The position numbers were made by a program, and so were the translations under genes. 64,000 bases of DNA, from the NCBI GenBank assembly GCA_002245135.1, contig NGBS01001185.1, positions 1 to 64,000 of the forward strand, read 5' to 3'. Positions 48,533 to 64,000 of the stretch are shown piece by piece. Within the stretch, counting starts at the first letter, position 1; every line of letters begins with the position of its first letter. Origin of the DNA: Proteromonas lacertae (taxonomy: Eukaryota > Sar > Bigyra > Opalinata > Proteromonadidae). The notes beneath the pieces are model-generated. The model ran no database searches and was not told the origin of the DNA. It saw only the letters and a program-made list of their open reading frames with translations.

Positions 48533-48666
48533 TTTTGTAACGGATTAGTTATTTATAAATATTTTATCGTTTCATTATCTTTATTTTTTATTTTTTCATT
48601 CTTATAAACAAACACAAATATATATAACTATTAGTAAAATGTCATACAGTACATCATTTTCAATTT

Positions 48667-50241
48667 TTAAACTTTATCACTCCAACTTTTCAATTTCATT
48701 GTTCCATTCTTACTCAAATTCAAATGCATTTTATGAACCAAATCAAATAATACTGGCTCATGACCAATTCCTTTACTACAACAATCTTTCTCAGCCATAT
48801 TGTAATATTCTAACAATTGTTCTTTATACTCAGGATGAGCACAATGGCTGATGATTTCTTTTGCTCTCTGTCGTGGACCTAAACCTCGACAATCAGCTAC
48901 ACCTTGTTCAGTGACGATTACATCTAAATCATGCTCTGTATGGTCAATATGAGAACACATTGGAACTATACAACTGATACCATGAGGATCATTCTTAGAT
49001 TTTCGTACTGACGGAGTATGCATTATTGATAGATAAGAATTACGTAAGAAATCACCTGAACCTCCTAAACCATTTACCATTCGAGTTCCACCTATTAAAC
49101 TACTGTTTGCATGAGCATAGATATCTACTTCTAATGGAGTATTCATTGCTATTACTCCTAGTCTTCGAACACATTCAGCATGGTTAGCTATTGCTTGAGG
49201 TCTTAAGATTATTTTCTTTTCATATTTTGGTAAATTCGCATAGAATCTTTCGAATCCTTTTGGAGATAAGGATAAAGATACTGCTGAAGCACAGTCTAAT
49301 TTTCCACAATCGAATAAATCTAACATTGTATCTTGTAACACTTCTGTCCATACACTTAAATGTTCAAATGGAGATGATGCCAAACCAGCAGTTACAGCAT
49401 TAGCAATGTTTCCTACACCTGATTGTAATGGTAATAAATTCTTAGGTAATCTTCCAGCTTTTACTTCTGTATTGAAGAAATCAATAATATGACCAGCAAT
49501 TGTCTTTGAATCATTATCAATTGCACTAAATCCTCTACCGTTATCAGGCATATTGGATTCTACAATTGCTACAATCTTATCACTTTCTATGTATTGATAA
49601 GCTGATCCAATTCTGTCATCTACTCTGGAGATTAAGAATGGTTTACGGTGTGGTGGACGGACAGTACAGTCTACATCATGCATACCTTCTAATACTGGTA
49701 ATTTAGTGTTTACTTCAATGATAATCTTATCAGCAACTTTGCACATTTCAGGTGTTGCTCCAACTCCAGTACCTAAGACTAAACCACCGTCTTTGTTGAT
49801 TTTTGTACATTCGATTATTGCAAAATCTAATTTACCAGGATTTGTCTGGTTTCTGGTGGTATAGAATCCATATTCTAAATTTTGACCAAACATGGATAAG
49901 TGAGTATCACCAAAATCGATTTGTCCTTTATTTATACTTTTGGCAATAGCTTTACCTGTTTGATATGGCCATCTTCTTTTAATCATTCCTAATTCGGCCC
50001 AACGGTTTTCTGTTTCAGCTCCCATTGAAGCACCACAGAATAAGTCAAATTGCATTTTTTCACCAGTCTTTTGTACATGATCAGCTAAAGTAACTGGAAT
50101 TATCTTAGGATAACCAGCTGGTGTAAAACCAGACCAACCAATACTCATTCCACTTTTAAGAAACTTGATAGCTTCTTCTGGTTTCATGATCTTCTTAACG
50201 TAAGAAGGTTTCAATACTCTTTGTAACATAGCAGACGACAT
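48667..50241 (-). CDS. Acetyl-CoA hydrolase/acetate CoA-transferase family enzyme
   Basis: An intronless 524-residue ORF has the normal length for the Ach1/acetate:succinate CoA-transferase family. Visible features are MSIGWSGFTPAGYPK, LDFAIIECTKINKDGG, GVGATPEMCKVADKIIIEVN, the QSGVGNIANAV loop, TEVLQD (its Glu is the likely catalytic residue, by recalled homology) and the G-x-GG loop [13 protein letters not shown]. The reaction moves CoA from acetyl-CoA to succinate or water, giving acetate and, with succinyl-CoA synthetase, ATP. Such enzymes serve hydrogenosomes and anaerobic mitochondria. The N-terminus SAMLQRVLKPSYVKKIMKP is basic and may target the organelle. A 3' fragment lies at 34926. 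Confidence 0.9.
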   Translation of the reverse strand: MSSAMLQRVLKPSYVKKIMKPEEAIKFLKSGMSIGWSGFTPAGYPKIIPVTLADHVQKTGEKMQFDLFCGASMGAETENRWAELGMIKRRWPYQTGKAIAKSINKGQIDFGDTHLSMFGQNLEYGFYTTRNQTNPGKLDFAIIECTKINKDGGLVLGTGVGATPEMCKVADKIIIEVNTKLPVLEGMHDVDCTVRPPHRKPFLISRVDDRIGSAYQYIESDKIVAIVESNMPDNGRGFSAIDNDSKTIAGHIIDFFNTEVKAGRLPKNLLPLQSGVGNIANAVTAGLASSPFEHLSVWTEVLQDTMLDLFDCGKLDCASAVSLSLSPKGFERFYANLPKYEKKIILRPQAIANHAECVRRLGVIAMNTPLEVDIYAHANSSLIGGTRMVNGLGGSGDFLRNSYLSIMHTPSVRKSKNDPHGISCIVPMCSHIDHTEHDLDVIVTEQGVADCRGLGPRQRAKEIISHCAHPEYKEQLLEYYNMAEKDCCSKGIGHEPVLFDLVHKMHLNLSKNGTMKLKSWSDKV

Positions 50242-50379
50242 ACTAATCTATTAGTTTAAAAATGTTATAATTATATTTATATTTCATACTTAAGAAAAAA
50301 ATGCAAAATGAGGTTTTGAATGAAAGATATGCTTGAGTAATTCAAGTTTTAGAATATTCTAAATTCCATTTTTGAAAAT

Positions 50380-54749
<4,370 letters not shown>

Positions 54750-55169
54750 TTATTTATTGATTTTGAAATTCCTTTATTACTACTGAATACAGTCCATTTA
54801 CTTACTGATAGCTATTTTACCTTCCTTTAACATAGATTTTGTGATAATTTCATTATTTTGAAAAACTAATAATTATCATTCTAAATATCATTATCAAATT
54901 TACTACTGCTTTGAAAATTGAGAAAAAAGTACAAGAAGTGTTTTTTATCGTATTCTAAACAGTGATTCCAATATATATGCTAACATCTAATATTTAAATA
55001 ATTCGATTGTCAATCTAATTATTTTGATAAATCAGAAAATCACATTTTTCAAAATAAAATAAAATGCGGTTCGAACAGATTAAGATTTAAATTATCAAGC
55101 CTAAGTTTGTAATTTTTCAAAAAATGATTGTGTACACACTTTTATATCCACAATTATGATTTGAAAACA
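54750..55169. other. Intergenic DNA
   Basis: No gene or repeat recognised between the transporter and the kinase-like gene. Confidence 0.5.
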
Positions 55170-57114
55170 ATGAATACACTATCAGCATGGTTAACTAATT
55201 ACAATTATGATGTATATAGACTGCTTTCTATACATTTTAAAATAGTCGATGAGTGCTAGATTTTATAAGGATAGAATATATAGAATTAAAAATTTAGACG
55301 AAAACTCAAATGAATTATTGAAAATAATTGATGTAAGTGAGTTTGATCCAAAAATAGTATACGAAACAGCATGTGATATGAAAAAAGTAAGTGATTTTAC
55401 TATAGATAGTATAATGAAGTACAAAATTATAGAAATTAATAACAAAGTTATGTATAGAGTAATGAATGAGTGTGAAACTAATTTAGACGAAATAGATACT
55501 AATAAATATTCTAGTGAAAAAGACCCTTATATAGTATTAAATGGAATATTGATGGTATTAAAATGTTTAGATGAAAATGGAATGATTCATAGTAATTTAA
55601 AACCCTCCAATATCTTTGTTAATGATAATAGTGAAGTGATTGTAAATGATTATTGTAATAACTTGTTGTATAAAGGAAGAGAAGAAAAGAAACCATTAAG
55701 AAAAGAAGAAGATATTTGTTATGTTTGTATTGATGAATTACTAAGAAAAGAGTTGGATATAAGTAGTGATATTTGGAATTTTGGATTATTGTTTTATTAT
55801 GTAGTAAGTGGAAAATATCCTTTTGTTAGTTCAAACATGTTTGAAACAATGAAAAACATTTGTGAAGTGAAAATTATTCCACTAGAAGGTGAATATAGTA
55901 ATGAATTAAACTCATTTTTAAGAAAAATATTATGCAAAGAAAAGAAAGATCGTTTAAAATTGAATGAAATAATTTCTGAATTGAAAAGTATATAATAGTA
56001 AAATATCATAAATAGAATTAAATGAAGCACAACTTCCAGTCATTCCATTTGAAGTTGAATATGTTAAGAAAGTTGCTTCATTTTCTGCATGGATGAATAA
56101 CCATAGATATGAAGTAGTATATATATAAATATTTATTTATTGCATTAGTTATCAAATAATGTTATTGATGATAGAATTTGTTTTATTCATGATACAAATG
56201 ATGATTCAAATAGATTATTAAAAGTTTTGCTAGTGAAAGAGTTAGATTCAAAAGTAGTTGATCAAGTTGTGTCAGAAATGAATAGAATGAATAATCTGAA
56301 TATAGATGGTTTAATGAAATACAAAGTGATAGAAAGAGATGAAAATTGTTTATATCGAATAATGAATGAATATAAGATTCATTTAGATGTGATTAATCCT
56401 ATTGGAATATTTTAAAGAGAATGATCCATTTATATGAGATATTGGAATGGAATATTGATGGTATTAAAGAGTTTAAATGAAAATGGAACAATTCACAGTG
56501 ATTTAAAACCATCTAATATCTTTTTGAATAAAGAAAATGAAGTGATTTTGAGTGATTATTGTAATAATTTGCTATACAAAGGAAGAGAAAAAAAGAAACA
56601 ATTAGGAAGAGAGAAAGATATATGTTTTGTTTGTTATGATGAATTATTAGGAAAAGAATTAGATATTTCAAGTGATATTTGGAATTTTGGCTTAATATTT
56701 TATTATATTGTGAGTGGAAAATATCCATTTGTTGGATCAAACTATGTTAGAAACTAATGAAAACATTAGATGAACATGAAATTTATTCCATTAGAAGGAG
56801 AGTATGAAGAAGAATTAAACTCATTTTTAGATGAAATATACAATTTTTATACATCTTCAGTATTTTTCTGTTGTTGTAGGAGTTAGATATATATGTGAAA
56901 ACTTTAGTGCAATACCAAGTGAAAGAACTAGATTGCCAATAACGAAATAAGTGATGATGGAGGACTGACATTATTAAATTATATAAACAACTGCAAAGAA
57001 TTAAAGAAAATATGGTTTGAACAAAATAATATGCTTGATTATAAAGGTTTTAAAAAAAGAATGAAAGAAATTCATCCTAATAAACAGCTATTAATAGATA
57101 AGTATAACGATTGA
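55170..57114 (+). CDS. Tandem kinase-like protein, second domain decayed
   Basis: Exon 1 (ATG 55170, MNTLSAWLTNYNYD) joins through a 34-nt intron to a kinase-like domain lacking the glycine loop. Its catalytic loop is IHSNLKPSN (Asp to Asn), it has NDYC in place of DFG, and it keeps SSDIWNFGLLFYYV. The apparent stop at 55993 lies in a 28-nt GTATATAATA...AAATAG sequence. Removing it continues in frame into KLNEAQLPVIPF and a second copy starting SFSAWMNNHRYEV. That copy has IHSDLKPSN, which retains the Asp. Frameshifts near 56412, 56440, 56748 and 56780 break the second domain, which ends in an LRR-like tail (SDDGGLTLLNYINN). The first domain alone (to 55995) could be a functional pseudokinase. 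Confidence 0.65.
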
Positions 57115-57576
57115 ATTTGTTATTTTCTTCTGTTTTTGAGAATTATAACATAAACATATTATTTCTAGGTACATTTAACTGAGAATAACAACTTCGTTGA
57201 TTATCTCTTTCTAAATACAAAAATAATTGTCATTTCTATTGTTATTCGTTTAAAATATTGGCATTAGTGTATTAATTGCATATAATACTTTAAAATGCTA
57301 TAAATTATACCAATATCCTATAATATCACCTCCAAATATTCAAATTTAAAATTGTGTAATTTACAAAATACTTATTCCTATATAAGTGTAATTGACAAAC
57401 AGCAGTTTGATTTTTGTTTTTTTAAATCTGCTACTTCATTCATTGAATCTTTTTAAATTAAACAAAGTTAATAAATACAGTTTGTTAGGAAAGTTTGAAT
57501 TGTCAAAGTAATTCATTAGTTGATAGAATTAAATGACAGTAAGTCTTTGAGTTTATGATTTAAATAGAGTGAAATA
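57115..57576. other. Intergenic DNA
   Basis: No gene or repeat recognised. Confidence 0.5.
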
Positions 57577-60500
57577 ATGAATAGTGATTATAAAGTAGTT
57601 CTGGAACATATTTTAAAAGAAGTGAACAGCAGTGAGGCTCTAATCGAAAAATGCCAACAAGTCGTAGAAAAAGTCGTTTTATATCGATCAACACTATCGC
57701 TAGGTAAGGAAGAAAATCGAGTATATATTTAATCTACTAATATAAATAGGTACCAGTGATAGAAAATAGATTAATTGCAGTATATACAGTATTTATAAGT
57801 CAATTAATGCTAAATGATGAGAAGATTCAAACATCGTATATTAAATATCCTGCATTAATAAAACCAACAGGAATAAGGTATATATATATTTTATAATCTT
57901 ATTTTCTTCTTAGTTTTACTCAATTTTTAGAAGTTTTAACAACATTAGTGGAAAGATTAAACCTAAATAAAGGAATCATAACAAATTTAAACCATTATTT
58001 AAACACATTACAGTCAATCGAATCATTTTATGTGAGATTCGAGCAGATCTGGAAATATTTAATGGATAATATCTCATTAAGTGAAGAACCACCTATTAAT
58101 ACCAATGATTTAAAAATGAACAGTAAAATAATGATTTGGAGTATATTTCTATTACAATGGAATATTGAAAGTGGAAATTCATTGGAAGAAATATTCTGTA
58201 TTTTATTATCAACAATAGAGTTTGTATATGAAAACTCAATCTTGTGGAAAAGTATAATTATATATAATTTATAATATATATAGAAGGTGAAGCATATAAA
58301 AGAAATGATTTCTTCAAAATAGTAGGAATTGAATCAAAAGATTTACCAAATATAACAATATACAACAACAAATGTAATAATACCTCAAGCTTCATTCAAG
58401 CCTTAATGAAAGAAAATGTATTAATAGGAAATGGTAGTGAAAAAGATATGAAATCATTGTCGAATATGTTTGTAACAAATTTAAATGAGAATACAGAAAG
58501 AATTATTAATTATTATAATGAAAACCATTTAAAGAGTATCTACGATATAGATGGGTTAATGCTTTTGAAGAAAGATAATAATAATTATATTAACATATAT
58601 ACGCCTATTCCTAATCCATTAACATCATCATCATCAATCAATAATAACAGTAGAAATAACAGCTTACATAAAGAAAGTCCATATAGAAGTTTAAATTTTG
58701 ATTTTTCTAATTCTTCTACTCAATTAATTACACCGATTTCTCCATCTTTTTCATTTGGTCATACACCAACACCATCTGATTTTAAATCAATGTCTTTACC
58801 TCAACAACAACAACAACAATCAAATAATGGTAATAAATATAACCAATTACAGCAATTACAACAACAAGGAAGTGGAATAAATGAAAGAGTTGAATTCCCC
58901 AATATAATAGAAACACCTATTCTAGGATCTATTTCGCTAAGTAAATTATTAAATATTTTAGATGAAATTCCACTATCAGGAAGTAAAGAATTCAATGATT
59001 ATTTAAATGACGCTGGTGAAAGTGAGAATATAAATGCTCATCGACGAATTGAAACAATCATTAGTTTAATCAATAATGAAATAATAAAATGTTTTAAAAG
59101 TCAGAATATTTTGATAGAAAAATCACGAAAAGCTTATGAATATGGTTTGAGACTGTATTATCACTCCTGTAGCAAGATATTTCGAATGGAAAGAGATAGA
59201 GTGAGAGATGTTAACAAGTTTCTAAGTTTAGTAAAAAATGATAATTTTCATCGTAGTTTAATAACAATATGGTATATATATAATTATTATATATAAATAG
59301 TATGGAAGTAATATTTCATCATTATAATCTACAAGAATTAATGTTTCCACGTATTTTAGAATACTTATCAATCGATGCATCTGATTTTATCAAGTTAATG
59401 GATACATTTAATAACAGTGAGCCATCTTTGCCAAGAACAACTATTCAGCATATAGTAGAAATAGAAGAAAAATGTTTACAGATAGAAATATGGAAAGAAA
59501 ATACTACAGTATATAAGAATATAAAGACAGTTTTATGTTATAAAAGAAATCCAGTATAATCTATATATATATATATATATTATTATTATTATTATATTAT
59601 TAAAATAGCTATCATGTGATCCACTACCTTCACATATAATTACATCAATTGATTTATTAATTCGAAAAATCATCACTTATGCTCATCGAAGACTGAATTC
59701 AATATACCAATACTTAAAAATCAAAAGAAATATATTTGCTGAAATCTGGAGTACTTTCTATCACATATTTCAAAATAAAATTGAATTATTTCGTAACCGT
59801 CATATGGATACTATTTTAATTTGTTGTATTTTTGCTGTAGGAAAGAAATTAGACAGAGATAATACTTCTATGGATAATATATGTAATATATACAGAAAAA
59901 TTCATAAAAGAGAAGGAACCAAGCTTTTGGCTTGTATAGAATTAGATAATGAGAATAACAATGGTGATATAATCAAATTTTACAACTCAATTTTCTTAAA
60001 TAAAGAAGTTAAAGAGTATGTCTTAAGATTGAATAATCCAAAATATCAAATGAATGAAAGAACAACAAGTGAAATATCAAATGAGATTTTAAGTCCTCCG
60101 ACTAATAATTACAAGTATATATATTTATATATATTAATTATTTTAAATAGTTCTCCAACTAGACCAGTAATAACAAAACCACCTGATCAACTGTCCAGTG
60201 GTATTTCACAAAATAATAACAATATAAGAAACAATCAAACAGGTTTGCCAATTCATTATACTGGTAATATAAAATATTTGTCCAGTCAATGTCCTACTTA
60301 TTATTTTGATAAATGTAATAATAATAAAGATATTGAATTAATCAATAGGGCTGTTAAACATTCATGTAAATTGTTAGAGTATTATTATTATTTATATAAT
60401 TTAAATAGAAAAAATGTAAAGATTCAATCAAGTGATATTGAACAATCAATTCCTATACCAGAAATCCTTGAAAATACTAGCAATATAATCAAAAGTAATC

Positions 60501-60883
60501 CATCTGCAATATCATCAAGAACAACAACAACAACAACAACTAATTCTATTCCATCTCCACCACCACTTTATACTAATACAACAACAACAACAACATCAAT
60601 AAAGAAAGGAAAAGAGAATAATAATGAAGAAGATGAAGATTATGATGATGATAGTAATAGTAGTAGTGATACAGAAGCTGTTTGTAGTGACAGTGATCGA
60701 GATACAACGATTATTAATGATGATAATGAAGAAGAAAATGATGAAGAGGAAGAAATGAAGAAAATGAACAAGAGGATAAAGAACATGTTAATAAAAAGAG
60801 AAAAACAAAATAAACACACAAGTAATTCAAATAATTTTAATTTTATTTATCTTTATTACAGTTGTTGTTGTTGTTGTTGTTAA
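57577..60883 (+). CDS. Retinoblastoma-family pocket protein
   Basis: Seven exons (57577-57720, 57750-57877, 57914-58251, 58284-59271, 59301-59553, 59609-60114, 60151-60883) give exactly 1,029 residues. The N-terminal region (ESFYVRFEQIWKYLMDNISL) fits the pRb N-terminal fold. Pocket A carries SLSKLLNILDEIPLSG, then NDNFHRSLITICMEVIFHHY and FPRILEYLSIDASDFIKLMD. Pocket B carries LLIRKIITYAHRRLNSIYQY, AEIWSTFYHIFQNKIELFRN, RHMDTILICCIFAVGKKL and FYNSIFLNKEVKEYVL. Linkers are Asn/Gln/Ser-rich, and the C-terminal 200 residues are Thr/Asp/Glu-rich with SPP and SPTRP sites suited to cyclin-dependent kinases. pRb proteins repress E2F-DP transcription in the nucleus. Confidence 0.9.
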
Positions 60884-61356
60884 ATATTTAAAATATATAT
60901 ATTCAAATAAAAAATCAACTGAAATGAGGTAAATGTGATATATACTATAATAAATATGCATTTAATATTAAATAATGTGAAATACCATCACTCAAATTAA
61001 ATCCACTCATAAAATAGATAATTGTACCATACATCACTACTTCTATTAGCTTCATAGAATATTAATTAACAAATACATGATAAATAACATCAAACACCTC
61101 AAATACACAAAAACGGTTATCTGTTGGAATTTCTTCTTCATTTCACTAGATTCTTATCAACACTTCCCATAATAACCATCATAACATCATTTATATTAAA
61201 ATACTTCCGCATCACTTTTTATTTGGATTTTTATGAAAATGAGAATCAAGCCTTGATTATAGTAATTCAAACTATTTTTATATTTTCATTGTTTTTGAGT
61301 AAAAATAAACAGCAACACAATATGAAGAATGAAAATGTAATAAAAATTCATATTAT
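60884..61356. other. Intergenic DNA between convergent genes
   Basis: No gene supported. A plus-strand hydrophobic ORF at 61124 lacks any other sign of coding and is probably chance. Confidence 0.5.
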
Positions 61357-63482
61357 CTAACCTGTTTGATGAGAAACTGATAATAATTCAATTGAAGTGT
61401 TCATCCATACTAATTCAGCATATGGATATAATGGATAAGGTAAATCTTTAACAAGTAAAACAGGAGATGAATCATTATGACTAATCCAAAATTCTCTTTT
61501 ATTCATATCAACTATCACTTCATAAATTGAACCATCTCTATGACTGAAATGAGGATTTGATTTAACAACTCTTCCAATATGACAATCATAAGTAAAATCT
61601 TGACTTTTACCATCACATGCATAATAATTACATGTTGTTGGTTGATTAAAAATATTATCACCAGAATATGTATTATTATTTGATAATCCTAACATTATAC
61701 AATCATTATAACTTCCATTTTGATGAAATTGATATTTGATATGATAAACTCCATTTTCCATTTCCAAATTCAAATAAGAATGATAATAAAAACCATTTGT
61801 ATTACTTATTATTTGTCCATTATTTGATATTGATATTCCATCACTTTTGTTTAATTCTGTGAATGTTATATCAACAAATTCTAATGATATTTTGAATTTC
61901 TTTTCATTTACAATATTCTTACAGATTATTTCATATTTTCTCTTTTTGATTTCTTTATCAACTTTTCCATTAATTATGCCACTTTCTTTATCTATCATTA
62001 AACCATCTGGCAATGAAGGATTGATTGAAAATTCACATCGATTTTCATCAAATGAAGGAATTATTGATATTTCTTCATGTAATCCTAATAAATATTCTGA
62101 TTGAGGATATGAAAATGATGAGATTTCTTTTGTTTTTAATTCTTTCAATAATTCTTTATCTTTCATTATTATAATCATTTCTTCTTCTTCTTCGAAACTC
62201 AGTTTATTCTCTTTTATATATTCTATTAATAATTCTTTAGATTTGGAATTTAGATAATTATCTTCATTCAATATTCTAAAAAGAATCTCTTTTCCACATA
62301 CTTCTTCTATTATTGAAATATCCTTTTTATCATCAACAAACAAACATAAACATTTCATTGTTCGATTTCTTTTATTCTCATTATATTCTATACATAGTCT
62401 TTCCAATAGATTTCTCTTTTCGATATTTGAGATATATTCTATTTAAATATATTTTTAGTATTTATACTTTCCATTTTTACATTTTTATATTTCATTATCA
62501 TCAATACTATTTCCATCATTTTTATATTATTCATTTCTAATATACACATTATTTCATCATTCAATTCTTCTTCTTCCATTCTATCCAATATTCCTCTTTC
62601 TTCTTCATTAAAATCTTCTTCTTTATTATCTTCATTGTAATTGTTGATTATTACATTTTGAATTCTCTCATCTTTTATACAATATATTTCTATATGATTC
62701 TTACTTTCATTTTTCTTCAATTCTATTTTCATTTCTTTCAACATTTCTTTATTCTCTTTTTCTATCTCTTTCTCTTTTATCTTTTCACAATCGATATCTT
62801 CTTCTATCAATTGTTTAAAATCTGCTTTAATATCTTTATTATCATATTCTCATTCTTTTGGAATTTATACCATTCAAATAAACGATTTAATAACCATAAC
62901 TCATTCACGATTATCACATCTTTCATATTTAATATCTCACTCAAATTATTCATTTCTAATCTCAACAAATATTCATTCTTATATAAATATTTATATCCTC
63001 GCTTTTCTATTTCCATATTTTTCAAGTCTTCTATCTCTCTCAAACATCCACCAAATACATTACATATATGAATTAACTTCATTAACACATCTTCATCTAT
63101 ATTATTCTTCAAAAATTCATAACAATCATTTATTATCTCTTTTTCACAATAACATAAACAAAACATCAACACTTCACACACATTCTCTTTACAGATTATC
63201 AGTTCACCACCACTGTAGTATTTCTCCATCTCATAATAACCAATTTCTTCGATTTCTTCATATAACTCCAAAACTCCAACAAACTTACGATCTAACAACA
63301 GTTTCTTGACAGTTTCATTTCCATTCACTAAAATTGACTTGATTGACATTATTCGATTATCTCCAATCTTCACTTCTATATCACCAAAACCACTTTCAAC
63401 CAATTTTCGACATAATCTATCATAAAAATAAATATAAAACATACCCCTCTTCTCTTATGCTTTTATTCACTTTTATTATCAT
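61357..63482 (-). CDS. BTB/BACK-like protein with C-terminal SPRY-like domain
   Basis: The start ATG 63482 (MIIKVNKSIREEG) joins through a 28-nt intron (GTATGTTTTA...TGATAG) to LCRKLVESGFGDIEVKIGDN, which resembles the beginning of a BTB domain. It is followed by a BACK-like helical region (ICNVFGGCLREIEDLKNMEI, VNELWLLNRLFEWYKFQ). After a one-base frame break near 62850, a Glu/Lys-rich linker and a further GTATAAATAC...AAATAG intron near 62450 lead to the last exon. Its C-terminus (GFYYHSYLNLEMENGVYHIK, MLGLSNNN, YEVIVDMNKREFWISHND, YPYAELVWMNTSIELLS) has SPRY/B30.2 character. BTB-BACK proteins are often Cullin-3 adaptors. The frame break is either an error or a lesion. Confidence 0.6.
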
Positions 63483-63743
63483 CTTTATGTAAATATATAA
63501 CAAAAATAACGAAATTTGATTTTTATCAAAATTTTGAATAACCCAAAACTTAAAATGTGATTTAATTTAATTGCAGAAGGTGTGATAAAGACAATACTGT
63601 CACTATATTTAAATTTAGTACAGACAATATGTTGTTTGATAGTATAGTAATGCAAAATATATATGTTAGTAATTATAGATATGGAAGAAACGCTAATAAC
63701 ATATATATATAAGAACAAACTATATTAAAGTATAATTAAAATA

Positions 63744-64000
63744 CTACTTCTTTACTTCATCATCCAAACATATTTCTTCCCCTCTATCAAAATATTTCCA
63801 TCCTTTCAATAATTTATTACCCAATATTGTCGCTCCCATCGCATTAGAGCCATCGATTGGAACTATTTCTTGATCTATAAATATACTAGTAGGAAGTAAT
63901 TCTTTTAAAGATTCTTTAATTTTTGGAATTCTACTGCTTCCTCCGACTAAACAAATACCATAAATTTCTTCATTGTTATTCTCATATATTAATTTTTGAA
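63744..64000 (-). CDS. Hsp70-like protein, C-terminal end (partial)
   Basis: The minus strand is open from the window edge to TAG at 63744 and encodes about 85 residues. ICLVGGSSRIPKIKESLKEL matches the phosphate-2/connect region of the Hsp70 ATPase domain (xVGGSSRIPxV), and VPIDGSNAMGATILGNKLL matches the adjoining DExVAxGAAxxAAxL helix. The protein ends about 20 residues later (GWKYFDRGEEICLDDEVKK), so the substrate-binding domain appears to be absent. That suggests an Hsp70-like ATPase of divergent type rather than a canonical chaperone, unless a further exon follows. Confidence 0.75.
   Translation of the reverse strand, partial: QKLIYENNNEEIYGICLVGGSSRIPKIKESLKELLPTSIFIDQEIVPIDGSNAMGATILGNKLLKGWKYFDRGEEICLDDEVKK

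Noticed and set aside
60860-60883. Poly-Cys end of the retinoblastoma-like ORF
   Set aside because: A TTG repeat read in one frame; either low-complexity tail or intron/UTR, since a GTAATTCAAA...TTACAG intron just before it could change the end.
61124-61360. Hydrophobic plus-strand ORF of 78 residues
   Set aside because: It lies in the gap between convergent genes with no ATG context, splice logic or homology to support it.

Overview
The window is eukaryotic nuclear DNA from a very AT-rich, intron-bearing protist. Conserved domains read with the standard code (TAA, TAG and TGA all act as stops). Nearly every multi-exon gene can be assembled by removing tiny introns, mostly 25-40 nt, that start GTAT and end in (A/T)ATAG. 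Many models rest on this and give uninterrupted frames (LRRIQ-like, CK1, GrpE, retinoblastoma-like, the PH pair, RBR/RCR ligase, pseudokinase-LRR gene A). A GrpE with a basic, hydroxylated N-terminus implies a mitochondrion-type organelle. An acetyl-CoA hydrolase/transferase gene would fit acetate-producing (often anaerobic) metabolism, and an LRR-IQ coiled-coil protein hints at a flagellum. I cannot name the species; a free-living or commensal anaerobic protist is an inference.

Layout: 1-461 holds the 3' end of a minus-strand gene. 462-2885 is non-coding with a TA-flanked terminal-inverted-repeat element and two copies of a dispersed repeat. 2886-6171 is a decayed pseudokinase-LRR gene (copy 0). 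6325-11496 holds two tandem ubiquitin ligases joining an RBR-like RING/IBR front to a MYCBP2-type RING-Cys-relay end; a 1,144-bp inverted repeat has truncated one of them. 11715-20216 is a run of ordinary genes: LRR-IQ coiled coil, a small acidic protein with an RVKF motif, a mini EF-hand protein, casein kinase 1 and a TPR protein. 20359-24286 is a complete-looking Mutator-like element with 411-bp terminal inverted repeats and a 9-bp target duplication, next to a Tigger/pogo remnant.

25119-50241 is an accessory region built from repeated segments. Pseudokinase-LRR copies A, B and C (plus strand) and D (minus strand) are interspersed with full or broken copies of two neighbours, GrpE and the CoA-transferase gene. 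Also here are a small protein with a 9-residue repeat, the intact GrpE, and a divergent pair of PH-domain genes, one of which is a single-pass membrane protein with a cytoplasmic PH domain. 50380-54749 is a dead ABCC-type transporter. 55170-57114 is a gene with two kinase-like domains in tandem, the second decayed. 57577-60883 is a retinoblastoma-family protein. 61357-63482 is a BTB/BACK-SPRY-like gene, and 63744-64000 the C-terminal end of an Hsp70-like gene.

The most unusual content is (i) the pseudokinase-LRR family: ribonuclease-inhibitor-type repeats, introns falling at one fixed residue of the repeat, paralogue-specific introns, pseudogenes and mosaic copies, which together look like a rapidly turning-over recognition-type gene cluster; and (ii) the RBR/RCR hybrid ligase. 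Several broken genes differ from intact paralogues by single-base indels, some in short homopolymers, so sequencing error must be excluded before each is called a pseudogene.
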